A stretch of DNA of 64,000 bases, taken from contig VYZB01000118.1 of the NCBI GenBank assembly GCA_013397455.1, forward strand, positions 1,257,669-1,321,668, written 5' to 3'. How positions within the stretch are numbered: the stretch's first letter is position 1; every line of letters begins with the position of its first letter. The notes below the pieces were generated by a model. The model searched no databases. It worked only from the letters and a program-made list of their open reading frames with translations, and was not told the origin of the DNA. Positions 1 through 13,399 of this stretch are shown here, in pieces. The translations under genes and the position numbers were made by a program. The stretch is from Crotophaga sulcirostris (Eukaryota > Chordata > Aves > Cuculiformes > Crotophagidae).

Positions 1-1571
1 TCAGTAATTTTCCATCTGAATGAATGTTAGACTGCATTGAGATTAAATAATTAAACCAAAATTAGAACGCAGGTGTATGCCCTGCACGTTTCTGAATTGA
101 CAGTGACTGCATTTAAAATTGAAAGATACAGCCTCTATGTTCTTCGAGATTCCTATTTTATCTGTAGCATTCCCTTCTCAAAAAAAGTATTTCAATTTTA
201 TTTTTACAATAATTACATTTTGAATCATCTGTTATTATTTGGCAAGTACTATGTAGCACTGCAAGAAATCAAATTCGAGCCAAAAATACCAGTAGAGGGC
301 AATAGCGTCGCATATAAGTGACTAACAGACCTCTAGCAAAATCACCTTTGAGGAAGAAAAATAGGAGCCTGTTCTGTACTACATGAATAATAAAGAAGGA
401 AAAAGTGTTCTGTATAGACTATAATTTGCTCCTATTGAAACACATTCCTCCTAATTTAAATCATATTTACATGCTGACCCAAAACCAGCAACCCTCATTC
501 TAATCTCTATTTTGTTAAAGTAGATCACAAAGTTACTTTATTAGCTACAGTTTAACACTTATTATTTTCTAAATTAGAACTAATTACATTCCCTAAAGTG
601 GAAAATTAGATCAACAAGCCATTTCAGTGTGTGCTAGCAAAATGTCAATAGGATAATATTAAGTACATGCATTTTTTATTCAAATGTAAATTGACAGCAC
701 ATTTTTTTTTTCTTCAATCTTTGCATATTTACAGAGACGACCGTGTGGCTGTTTAACATGCCTTCCTAGACTAAATTAAATTCAACAGTAATATGAATAT
801 AAATAAACTCTGAAGAGCATAAGTTAGTTGATAAGGAAGGTTTTTCTTTCTAGAACTCTCCAAGCAAACAGAAGCAAACAAGCTTCCGGGGTTTGACCTG
901 GACTAGTGCTAAACTTGGTCCCAAAGATTAAATGCTCATTAGTGGTCAAAGCACTCCCAGTGTGCTCTTAGATCACATTTTCTGGCTTAGTTTCACTTGA
1001 AGAGGATCCAGATTGTGCAGCCAGACTGCTCTGTACAGGAAAATGAAGTACGGCTTGTGGGACAACTGGAAGTCTGATTTCAGAAGTGCGTTCCCTACTC
1101 GAAATGCAGTGTCAGGGCACCTGTGCACAAAGGGTCAAGCTCCAGCTTGACTAAAACCCACTAAGGGACCCTGGGATGATACTGTGTGAGTGTTTGAGAA
1201 GTTTTAATTTGCTTTCTGATCTAAGATGTTTGGAGATTAACACTAAGAATATTATCAATTTGAGCACCTGTAATAAGACTTTTTACACACTGTAGGGGAT
1301 CTTCTGAAAAATGACCTTTACAATCTGCATGCAAGAATTTTTTGTTTCCAATCTTCAGTTCAGATAATGTGCTAGGTTTTTGCCAACGAGGAAGGAATGA
1401 AGGCAGACCCTATGCTGACTGAGGAAATCTAACCTAAAACATACTCCTCATTCTACTTGCATCTGCCCCTTACGTTGCATAGTTTTTCTACCTTAACAAA
1501 CAATACAGCTCAAAGGGTTATCTGAGGTATGGAAAAAGTTATATCAATACTGTAAATATAAATCAAATTAC
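1..1571 (-). other. THSD7A: THSD7A intron, partial (downstream side)
   Basis: This intron sequence runs from the phase-0 donor at 1571 to the window edge. About 880-1160 is less AT-rich than its surroundings, but I recognise no element there. No further THSD7A exon is visible. Confidence 0.8.
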
Positions 1572-1750
1572 CTGATTGATGTGATCTAGCTTTGGGCAGG
1601 GTCTTCCACCATTGTAGGGTTTCTCACGGAGCCATTTAGACCGAACTTTTACCCCACTTCCACAGGATTTACTACAGCGAGACCAGTTGGACCACTCACT
1701 GAGCTTGCAGTCTGAGGGACATGGAATAATACAGGCTTCCTCAATATAAC
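1572..1750 (-). CDS. THSD7A: THSD7A exon (last in this window in transcript order), canonical TSP1 repeat
   Basis: This 179-nt exon starts in phase 1 and ends in phase 0. The acceptor is ...cattcacgcag and the donor CAG|gtaatt. It encodes YIEEACIIPC, then PSDCKLSEWSNWSRC, SKSCGSGVKVRSKWL and REKPYNGGRPCPKLDHINQ. This is the textbook form of a TSP1 repeat: WSxWSxC, CSxSCGxG, a basic strand and a later Cys-Pro pair. It is the only junction in the window ending in phase 0, so the 1-1 phase rhythm of the upstream exons stops here. The next exon lies below position 1. The match to human THSD7A is almost complete, with I for V in DHINQ. Confidence 0.96.
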
Positions 1751-4700
1751 CTGCGTGAATGGAAAAGAAAGTGAAATCTCTTCAGCATGTCACTCTGCTA
1801 CTTCTCCCTGAAGGCCTCGTCTACTTCATTTAGATTGTCCAAAGTTTGACTTGACAGGACTGTGTGAATAGAGACATTTCTTCATCATTAGGGCTAAATT
1901 AAATTCTGCAGAAAATTGACACATATAGCTGGAGACTGTGTTAGAGCAGCAGCTGAGCATCCTCACTGCTACCTGATTAGGATTCACACCAGATTTCAGC
2001 ATTCAAACTTTCTGACAGCTACAGTATAATTGACACTAACACATCTCTTGGTTGCATCATTTTTATACTGTAAAAACAATATTTTCTTTTTAAAGAAAAA
2101 AGGTTTAATGAAAAGCCTCTCCATAACTGTATCAAGTAATTCAATTGCAGTTATACATAAAAAAGCCAACTGAATCAAAGGATACGCATCTTACCAGCCT
2201 GGAGCAAAGGAACTTAACACCTTGTGACCTTTCTAAGGCTAGAAAGAGAGAGTGGCCTGCCACATTAATGATCTGCCGATTAACAACCATCTGCCCCCAG
2301 TAGCACACTGAATAATTGCACTGAACAGCAAAGCAGATGTTTGGTTTGGATAAGTCATCAGTCCTGGGAGGTTGGAAAGGGGTATGACATGGTCTGCAGG
2401 GAGTAACATGAGGCCTCAATTCACTGAATAAGTGAAAATGTCTTTCTTTCAAAAGCAACATATGCCATAGCTCTACAATAGTGTCATTATTGCCAATAGT
2501 TACAGCAGAAGCTATAAAACCTTATAGCTATAAAAGGTGGCCTTTGCTCTATTGTTACTACAACTACACCCTAAATGAATTCTCTTCTCCCCCTTGTGTC
2601 AGATTTGCAACTTATTTATTGTTGGCAAATGCTCACTATAAAGATTAAAGAAACTTCAGTGCATTTAAAAGTGAATTAAGATATTTGATAACACAGTTGC
2701 AAAATTAACATATACCTGGGTAAGATCATTCTAAAATGATTGGCACAGTTTGCTAGGCATTGTTTCAAATCTTTATCACACATCTTCAGGGTTTTTTTAG
2801 TTTGAAAGCAACCACTGCCACTTTCAGAGCTGATTTTAGCAGCTATATGTTTTTAACCTATACTTCTAAGTACGTCTATTCTATCTCACCTAAAAGCAAC
2901 CAATACAAAAAAAAATCACAACCTGTGTAAAGAATAAAAGAATTTCAATTACATATACCTATTCCTAGTTGCTTCCATTAATTTGTTTATATATCAAGAA
3001 CAAAAGGTTGTGTTTTTTTTAAACATACAGTAGCATTCAGAATATTTTATGGTCAAATTCAGATAATGATTTTATGCTATATAATTTTATAACTTTCCTC
3101 TGTTTGGAAGTGTTGAATAGTTAAATAAATATACAGGGCACATCCTGAATTTGAGCACTGCAGAACTACTGTTCACCAAATGTATCTTCCTTAAAATTGC
3201 TAGAACGTTATTAGCTTGAATTACAAGCATGTTTATTAAATATATCTCATTGTTTGATTGATCAGCTAAGTGATATTGTACGAAAGGTACACTGTGTTAG
3301 AAAAATATATTTTTGAAAATCGTATCAGAGGTGGTGACACAGAGTGCCCTACAGTGGTAAATGCAAAATTGATTGCATTTCACCTTACCTGACATCTCTG
3401 ACTGAATCTTAGAAACCAGATCTACCCTACCTCAGAGCCCCATCTTTCACTGAACTTTGCATAAATATCAAACTCTGCATCTTCACCAGAAATGAGCTTT
3501 TAACAAGTGCTCTTTAGGTTCTATACAAAACTATATTCTCATACAATCAAGAAACTACTGACTGAAAATGGACAATAACAAAAAAGTTTAAAGGAACAAT
3601 TTCCTCAAAGCAATAAGTGTTCAGTGATATTTATTGACTGACAGAACTAAGTGAAGATTTTACTGATCTTTATGAATTTTCTTGAGATGCTGCCTTTACT
3701 TTCAATGTAATTTCTAATTAACTTTTTTTCTGAAGAAATCTTTCCACTATAACACAATTAAGCCATTTAGCATTTGTTAAACTTCTGCCTCTGTAATTAA
3801 TGTCCAGAAGAAACAAATTCAAGTTGCTTTAAATATATTGTACATCCTTAAGTAGGTAACTTTAACCAATACAGGCGTCTCCAGTAAGACTTTATTTTAA
3901 GGACTTCCATAAGCCTCTGAGCTGTTTTAAATTTGTCTTAACTAATCTCAAAGGGATCTTCCCAATCTGACCCAGTCACAGAAAAAGATCTTCTCCAGGA
4001 TATCACCATATCTTGGGACTTGGTTAACTATAGCACGGAGATACTTCATAGTTTACCAACAGAAGCCTCTGTGGAACACACTAGACTGATTGACAAATTA
4101 GAAAACATTTTATTTTATTGCCCTTCAGCTAATTCAAACAAAGACAATGAAGTGTGAGGCTTTCTGAGATAATGAGAATGTCTGCCAAAAAATTTAACAA
4201 GATTTTTAGAATATTGCAGATGCAGCACCAAGTACATCACACTATATGCAAGTCCCACATAAATTTTAATTGCACTGTAGTTCAAGTGATTCCATAAAAT
4301 ATCAAATGAAACCACACCACTATAGTAACCTTTTTTCAGACTACCTATGAAATACCTATATTGAAGTCAATCACTAAAATTGCCTTAGCATAGAATGAAA
4401 TAAAGCCAGAACAGCTTTGTATTACAGGTATAGAGTCTAAGTAAGAGTTATAACATGGAAAACTACAATGGGTTCTACAGCTGAAGATAGAAGAAGCAGC
4501 TCTAAAAGCCAGGAAAGCTTGGAGCTAGTGGAAATGTGCAACATCTTTGGAAAGCAGAGAGAAAAACACTTATTATTACACAAGATGCAACACAAGCATA
4601 AGCATAAAAAGCTCATAACCACTGGTACACTAAGAGCACTACATAAAAAGTAGGTCAAGAAGATGAACAGAATGAAGGGATACAGGAAGGAGTTTCACAG

Positions 4701-7700
4701 CTTCGAAGCCTTCTCCAAACAAAATGAAAAGAAAACAAATGAGTGAAGCAACTTTTCATGGTAAAGAGTCAGAAGCTGAAACAACAGAGGAGACAGAAAA
4801 CAAAAGGTAAACTGAGGGGGAATGGAGGAAAGGGTAAGAAAAGACAGAGAGAGGGAAGAGGAAAATAAATGGTTCAGAACAGAGAGTCAAGAAAATTGTA
4901 AAGATACACTGCATAGGGATAGAAAACAAAGGAAAAGGAGAAAAGAAATAAACATCCTGCCAAAAGTAATATCTTGGTGAAGCACAAACGGAATGCAATG
5001 CCCTCAAGAGCCTACTCCGGTATGTCCTGACCAGACAATGAAATGTAATGAAGAATGTTCTCATAAATTAAAACAGAAGAAAAAAGGCAGAATTAAAAAG
5101 ACTATGGCCACTGATTTGCATTCTATATGTAAATAATGTGTAGAATGAAAATGGCACTGTTACACCTGACACTAAAAAGTTTTCGGCATATTCATCCCTT
5201 GGCATCTTCTTTTCCTCTCAGATGCCTCAATATTCTTCTCAACAGACTATTTAGCAATTAGCTGTGCCACTGGACTCCCTTAGAATCCAGGCAGAATGGA
5301 TTTCAAATTGCTTGTAGATACTTCTTTAGCCAAGAAAGAAAACATTTTTTTTTTAAAAAAAATCCACATTGCAAATTACTTGTTTCACTTCATTTACTAC
5401 CCATTTAATGGTACTTTTCAGAAAAATCTTCTCTGAAGCATGTCATCACCTCAGATGCCTTTCTGTGTATGATGTCAACATATCTTCTAGGTAGGTGACT
5501 AAGGATGATAATGTCCCTAAGTTCACAGCAAGTGCCCCTCAAATTTTTTTTTTTTGTTTTTGTTAAGTTTCAGGTGCTTGTATTTGTAAAATTTCTCCAC
5601 ACTGTAAAAAAAACCTTAGCAAGTGAGAAGAGTTTATTGTGATATCGAAAAACTACATAGAAAACATTTAAACACAGAAGCCATGGGAAACCCACAGAAA
5701 TGGGACTGGTGATGCAGATACATAGTTTCTGACATGAAAAGGACATGAATGAGCCATTTTTCAATTTTCAGTCTTGTTTCCACTCTGATCTAACCATCCT
5801 TGAAAGGGTGCCCTTGTGTTAGACAGTATAAAAGCTTATTAAAGAAACAGTCCTCTAATATTTGGCTGTGTGGGTCTGTATGGTGGAATATCACACAATT
5901 ATATCACACAGACAGGTTACACAATTGCAGAAAATGGTCTTGAGGTTTAAAGAAAAAGCAAGAAAGTTGTAGAAATATAACAGATGCAGAGAGAAGGAAA
6001 GAATGAAATCAGTTAAGTGGCTATAAAGAAGAGCTGAGGAAAAGGGTGTGACAATGAGGGAGGGACAGTGAAATAGAAGATGAACACTGTACAGGCTGAA
6101 ATTATGTTCTCTGGACATCAGCAGTTCATGTTTCGCCTGCTGTTTCTCCTCCTGACTAAAATCTTTCACTGCATGCTTCCTGCAGCTATTCATTCTTTCA
6201 AACACATCTAAGGGATGTTGGAGAGACAAGACCTTGGGAAACTTTTGTACAGAGCATTGATTGGTGAGGCATGGTCCGAAAGGGTACTGGAAAGAGATGC
6301 TGATCTCTTAAGGTCTATTCCTTTTCCCAAAGCAGTAGTTCCTCAATTATTTCAGCTCCTATCAGCTGAACTTCACAAGGCTGTGAAATGGGCCATTGTC
6401 TACTATGAGTGAGAACATAGCTATTCCATCATTAAAGATTTATTACTGAATGACAATTTAACAAATGGCTTTGAACCACTAGGAGAATGAACTGAACTCA
6501 TTATTAAAAGGGAAAGGTTTTACTGTCCCATTGCTAATTGGCTATAAAATCTGGACTCCTAGAACAAAGTCATTAACAGATGTGATGGATAATTTATAAC
6601 AGAGGACTTTAATGAACTTCACACTTTGTCTAATGACACAGCAGGTTAAGCGTGTGGATATAAGATTTTTCCCCACAAACTACACCTCCAATGTATAAGA
6701 ACAGATCAACTGTTTCAGTTGATGGGTGCAGACATAAGAAACATCTTAGGAAGTTTTTACATGAACTCTTTTGTCCTTAGGACTTATAAGAGTTACGCTC
6801 CTGCTTTCATGACTAAAATGTCATGCTACCTTTCTAAGAAGAAAATTGCAATATCGGAAAGGTTTATGTTCTTTTACACAGACTCTTTTATTTTGAAGGA
6901 AATACAAAGTTCTTGGATCTCACCTTCCAGGACAAAGAAAAATGTAATTATATGGATTTCACTTGCAACGGAATATATGTATTTCATGAGACTGTTCATA
7001 TTGTTGCCGAGTCATGGAAAGATAGACTGCATTACCTAAGACTTTTTTCTTTTTTTTTTGGATTACCCTTCAAAGCCTCAAAACCTGAGAGCAATTGTTA
7101 ATGTTTAAGTGTCTTCTGCATCAGCAGTTCTGTCTCTGGTGAACTAAATACAGGTCTTTGGGTTAATGGATGACTGCTTCATGACTGATGTCCTGTTGAC
7201 AGGCCAGATACTGTGGCCGATGGCACCACAATGCAGAGGCCTAAGCTAATATTTCTGGTGCAGGGTGATAGGCAGCACATTCCTAGAGAGAACCCAACAG
7301 GACAAAAATGGCATCTTGTATATGTTGAAACAAAAACCTTAGAAAAGACACATGCTATGAAACAGCGAATTATCCTAATAACAATTTGAGAACATAAGCC
7401 TACCAACACACTAGATTAGAATCTCCTATGGGAAATATATTTATTTTAGAATAAACACTCAGAAGAAAGTCTCAATTAAATTTTAACACTGCTAATCTTC
7501 GTTGGTAAATTTGCATTGCTTTGGGTTAGAATATTGAAAGTGAAACAGAATATTTTTTAAAAAATCCTAATAAAAAGGGATACAGTATCACACACAGTAT
7601 CACAGTATCACAAGGTTGGAAAGGACCTCTGAGATCATTGAGTCCAACCCATAACCCAACACTAACACCAACCCATCATCTAAACCATGGCACTGAGTGC

Positions 7701-10700
7701 CCCATCCAATCTCCTCTTAAACATCTCCAGGGCTGGCGACTCTACCACCTTCCTGCGCAGCACATTCCAATGGCTAATTACTCTTTCAGTGAAGAAAATA
7801 CATACAATACAACAAGTTCTATCTGACATCTTGGACCCTGTAGAGTCTCTTATTACAGACAAGATTTTATTATCACATGCATAAGCAGTCAAATACAGAA
7901 TTCCTTGATTCACATTGATACTCCTAGCAGCTGTTGTAAAAGTATTCACTGATACTCAGATATTCCTCTCTAATCCCCCACATAAGCCTTGTAGCCATGG
8001 AGGGCTTTGTAGAGTCAGCACAAATCAATGCATCTCATTTAATTAATGCTAAAGGGGGAAATAATCTCACACTAATAAGGCAGCAGACAAACTATCCTGG
8101 ACTGGTTGGCTGTGCCTAAGGTCTTAACAGTAAACTGACATGAACTAAGAAGGGTAATACGACCTATATAAAAATGCTGCATCTGTTTACTGCCGTACTA
8201 TGTTTGCCTTCACTAAGCATACACAAACACAACCACCACTTAGCTTATGTGGGTCATGATTCTTAATTGATATATGATGGAGGGAAACTAAATATCGAAG
8301 AGTAAACAGTGTAGTTCATAAGCATGACAGTGGCCTGCCTTTTTTTTTGTGACGAAAATTCCAAGGTACAATTTAAAGGGACCACTAAGAGACTACCTTC
8401 CAATTTTTTTTTCACAAATACACTGAAACAGATTGGCAGCAGGCATATGTCATTATCCATAGAGCTCTATTATACTAGTGATGACAGGGATAATGCTATG
8501 AAAAACGACTGTTGCTTTTCTAATGGAAAAAAAACTCTTACATTTGACTATCAACTGAAGTATACATTTCTGTATTTATCCAGTAAAATTACGTATGTAG
8601 TATTGAAACAAAACAGGAAACAGGAAAACAGCAATTTATATGTCTTCCAAAAATGAAAACAGGTAAACAACAGCTCAGTCACCACTTTTAGCTGAAATTA
8701 CCACACCTGATGACAAATGTTAGCTCTCAGTTCCTGCCCACACTTGGCAGAACTGTTAAAAAATTAAAAAAAATATGAAAAAAAATACCTTGTCCTTCCG
8801 CAGGTGAAACCTGGGTTTGTTTTCAGCTGTTAGTTTGGGATTTCTTTTGAAGAAACTGTTAAGCTACAGAAAGCTAAGGACCCTCTCAAAAAGAGTCTGC
8901 CCTCTGCTTTTCCAGCATTCTCACTTAGCAGGAAAAATAAATTTATTTAAACTTACTTTGCCTTTTCCTTTTTTCAGAGTAATTGTCAATCTTGTCTTTT
9001 TGAGAAACTTGTTCATACTGAGGACTTTATAGCTGCACCTAAAATCTCAAAGATTATCACAAGAATATTCTTATAGTTCTACTAATTTAGGTGCCTTCCT
9101 TGTATTGCATCATTCTTTTGGCTCCTTTAAGTCTGTGAAACTGTTTCAGTTAACTATTCTCAAATATCTTGAAAATGAGATGTGTCAAGCAGGAAAAAAG
9201 TGCTCTGAAGTATTTATTCTTCTGCTCTTGATTACCTTTTCTTTTCTGAGTAGGTCAACTGAATTGTGGTTATAAATAAACAACATTTCACAAAACAAAC
9301 AGCTTATGAATTTTTTGGCACTGCAGAGCCAGTCTGTCTTCTGAGTCTTCCCACTCAAACCAGCATGTCTTGCATCACTGACGTATTCATAGCATCATAA
9401 ATTTACACAGCAATATTTACTTAAAACTTACCACAGTCTTGCAATATTAGTTTCTTTTGGTATTTTGATAAATCACACAATATATCTCATGATATATTAA
9501 TAACATCTATGTGGAGGTAGTTTTTCCCACTTGTCAGATTTAGAGAATATTGTCACAGGTGAAGAAGTACAATTATCCCCATTTCCCACCTCATGATTTT
9601 ATCGTGGCAGGAGACAACAAAAGTCCAAGTAAGAGCTGGATACCAAACAGGAAATATCTTCCCTTAATTAACAGTCTTGATTCTTCTCCTAGTTCAAGCC
9701 AATTCACCAAATCATATACCTTAAAAACTGGGATTACATACTGTACTACTTGGAGAAGAAATAATGGACTCATCAGAACTAACTGTAGAACAGATTTCTG
9801 AATAAAGCAGATAGCATAGCAGATGAATGTGACTCCTCTTCTTTGGATCAGTCTTAAAATTAGTGAAAAAATCAGTGCTATCATTTCTTTAGGGAAATAA
9901 GCAACTCTGCTAGAATTTACGAAAAAAAAAAAAAAGCCAAGCAGGCTTGAATTATGAATTCTGTCAAGTTTAGCTTGAAAAAGCTAAAAACAGAATTATG
10001 AGTAGCTACAAGGCACTTTTATTTGCTAGCAGGTAGGGTAACTATTGTGATACCATGTAAGTCCCTTGTTGATTTGGCATAATATAGCTTTTATGTTTGT
10101 TCTTAAAGAAAAAAACAAACAGCATACTGAAATCTAGAGATGATGCCAAGCTGAAGAACTGTCATACACCAAGGGCATGAAAATAACAAGAAAAACATCA
10201 AAAATACTGGCAAGATATAAAATAAGGTTTAACTGGCAAAACAGCAGTTTATACATTTTTGAGAAAAATAAAACAAATAATCAGAAGGTAAATCATGAAT
10301 ACAAAGCAGATATTCAGAAAAGGAAACAAACATATGCTGAGCATACACCTATATTGTCTGTTCTAGCCCCCTTGTATCTGCAAAAGTACACTAAACCTGG
10401 AAAAATGCTGAGGGCAGACAATAAAATAGATAAGCCTTAGAAATAATCTCTACTATGTGTATGTACAACACCCATAATAGAATTTTGTTCTAGAAGAGCT
10501 ACTGGAAAGGAACCATAATTTTAGTGCCATGTTCCTTGGCATACTTTTAATTGCTTACTGTCAAAGTCAGGTTAGATACCTCATTCCCCATACACCTGAT
10601 ATTGCTGTCAAACAACTTTAGGAAGTGCAAGGAATTAGTCCAACAGCAATTCCAAACTTCATCTGCCCATGCACTACACTACAGACGAAGGTAAAGGTTC

Positions 10701-13135
10701 TATCTCCCTCATATGGAACTGATGAGAAAACACATAAAGGTGCCTTATGCTTCACTATCAAAAACAAGCAATGAAAATGGGGGAAAAATATCAAAGAACC
10801 AAACACCTTAATAAACTGATCTAGAGAGAAAGAATTCAATATACACCCCCACTCCACCCCAAAACAAAAGGTTGAGGCTACACAGCCTACAATAAATATA
10901 GTAATGACTCACAAACCTTTCCAGTTTACAAACAGAGCTAAAAGAGATTTCAAATCTCCCATGAGAAAAATGGTATGAAATTGCAGAAAGAAAAAAAAAA
11001 AGTAATATTACATTATGTTTTGGGCAGGTTGTCTCTGGAGTCTGTTAGTGCTAATAGCATGTAAACAGCAGTGCTGGGTCTAGTAGGTATAATAATAATA
11101 TACTGTTAGTAGCTTTTCTGCTGGATTATTATTCATGCGGTCACTGTAAGTGTAGGTGACATTCATTGATAAAATCCATTAGATTAGAAATTGCTATCAT
11201 GAAGAGTTATAAGACGGTAAACAAAGATTGTTGAGAATATCCTTTTTTTTCCCCATTTTTTATTTCTTTTTTATATCTCTCTGATTCTTGAATTGCTACT
11301 CAATGTGCACTGTCAGGGTTTGAAAACAGCTATGTCCGTGCTTGTTCTACACAGAGTTCCCATCTCTATTTGTAAGCTACTTCAAGCAATACTTTACCTA
11401 CCACACAAAACATCTACAATTTGCTCTTGGACAGACAAGTTTTCTTTCTCGTATGTCTTCCCTTGGCTGTGGACACAAAACCTCCTCATTCTTCAAATCA
11501 TCAAAAATGGATTGGCAGTAGGCCATCAGTCCCTCTTGTTTCCCATGTACTTAAGATTTTTATAATTTTCCACTTTTCGAAGGTCACTCTTGACTTAATG
11601 TTGAAAGAATACTCATCTCTAACGTAGTGTTTAAAACGTTTTTAAAAAATCAACAAAGAAATAGGAAAGTTTCAGTTTGCTATTTTATAGCAGCATCTTC
11701 TGAACTATTCAGAATCTTCCATGACACTTTTTTTCAGCGTTCTCTTTCTTCTCTCTCTTTTAATTCCTCAGGACAATTACCCAGCCCAGGTAGACTGGTG
11801 TTCACACACCTGGTGCTGGTCACTAGACGTACCTGTATCTTTTGGTACTACAAAGATGGCAAATTGTCCTGGGTCAGGCTAAGCAAGTGCGTCAACTACA
11901 CAAAAGGACAAAACTATATCTTTGCAGACGTAAACCCAGAAGAAATGGCTGAGAACAAAATTAAAGATCATTTTTAGAGCAGAAAGGGAGATTTCCTGTC
12001 CCATGGGAGTTTAGGATTTAGACTTAAGTCATTCAGATGTATTTATGCTAACTTATCTTTCAGTATGAGTTAATTACAGCAAAAGATTTTTTAATAAAAA
12101 TAAACACAGGATAAAATCTTTCACAAAATTATCTTCCAGCTTTGCTTTGAGGTATTAAACTGAATTCTTACTTCTCCATCGGATCTCAAATTGATGCTAC
12201 AGCTTGGCTTGATACATTCAGTTTCTAATTTATCATAGCTTTAAACAAGGAGCTAATTAAAATCCCCCTAAGTCATTCAATGTCTTTGATTAGCTATTTT
12301 AACTTTATACAAGTAAATAAATGAAATTTCTGTTATCTTAATTTAACATTTTAAAGTAGAATATAAGTACAAATTAAACTTACATCGACCTTAATGGCAC
12401 TGAGACTAACATCCAGTTTTTCATACCAAGAGCTCAGATACAATTTTGCACTGCAAGCAGGAAAACAAATGAACATAAAAACTCCAGTGATGTAAATCAG
12501 CATATTTCTGGCTCACTGAAAATCAGAAAGTACCAGTTTTGATCCTAATACTATAAGAGCCTCCACTTTAGGAAGGAACATTGTTCTCTCTGAGAATAAG
12601 GTGAATAGAAAGTCTTTAAACAGCCTAGCTTTATACAAGACAGAATTACACAGAGAATGTGTTGTGTGTTGTTGAACTCAGGTCAATGCATATCTGTTAA
12701 GGTGTTGAAGAGCAAATGGCAGATATAAGGCTGTTAAATGAGATGAAAGTTGTCTAAAGAATCTGTGGAAATAATTTCAGTCTTTCCAAAACAGTTCTGT
12801 TCAGGCCTTGTTTATTTTTCTGAGGATCTGACTGTTCTAAGTGGTTTTATTCTCAAATTTCCAGGTACAGGTATCAGCAAAACCAACAAGATTTTACTTT
12901 TAGATATTAAAATATCTAGTTAGTAATTTATCATGATTGTATTATAGTAATCAGTAAAAAATAAGCTTACTATTTTGTGAGTCACTAAAAACATGTGTTG
13001 GTCTCAAAGGTATCTTGGAATAAAATGCAGCATAAGCAATAAATATTAATCTGCTAATTCTACCTGTACACATATTATGTTAAGTCAAATAAAGCAGATA
13101 AGTAAACAAATGAAAGAAAAGAGGTTTCTAAATAC
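1751..13135 (-). other. THSD7A: THSD7A intron, about 11.4 kb
   Basis: This intron carries a minus-strand CR1 fragment (7581-7805) and a T(n)A(n) tract (5345-5362). A short GC-richer segment with a 10-bp inverted repeat lies at 11769-11881. I see no gene or clear repeat elsewhere in it. Confidence 0.85.
7581..7805 (-). mobile_element. CR1 LINE, 5'-truncated 3' fragment
   Basis: On the plus strand this begins with short ATCACAGT-like repeats, then AAGGTTGGAAAGGACCTC and GAGTCCAACCC. That is the reverse complement of the CR1 3' terminus. Read on the minus strand, a frame still gives the end of CR1 ORF2 (FTERVISHWN, then KVVESPALEMFKRRLDGAL). The fragment is 5'-truncated, as most CR1 copies are, and is not functional. 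Confidence 0.88.
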
Positions 13136-13399
13136 CGTGGCTGTTGCATCGTGAAGTTTCCACAAGTCGATTATTTTGGTCATAGCATGCCATGGCCTGG
13201 TATCGGTAGCCTTGTCCACATTCCTTAATGTCTCCTTGTACCTTCATTCCAAGCAATACTTCCAGCTTGCCCTCTGGTAAAATACAGTCTGACCAATTTC
13301 CCACAGGCTGAGCACTGTACTTGTCACATGGACAAAATTGATTCTCAATCAGAGGATACAACTGAGAATTTTTGCATTTATCTCTTTTCTTACTTTTTC
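13136..13399 (-). CDS. THSD7A: THSD7A exon, TSP1 repeats, longest exon in the window
   Basis: This 264-nt symmetric exon has phase 1 at both ends. The acceptor is ...cttttttctag and the donor CACG|gtattt. It starts with a lysine-rich linker (KSKKRDKCKNSQLYPL), then CPCDKYSAQPVGNWSDC, ILPEGKLEVLLGMKVQG and DIKECGQGYRYQAMACY, ending ETSRCNSHG. The linker interrupts the TSP1 fold opened in the previous exon. The CxC and following W-S-D-C open another fold. N-W-S is a sequon. The basic linker is diverged from human as I remember it (KSKKKEK), while the GQGYRYQAMACYDQN block is essentially unchanged. Confidence 0.95.

Noticed and set aside
6215..6412. 65-codon plus-strand frame with balanced composition
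   Set aside because: Not recognisable as any protein, not in phase with THSD7A and on the opposite strand.
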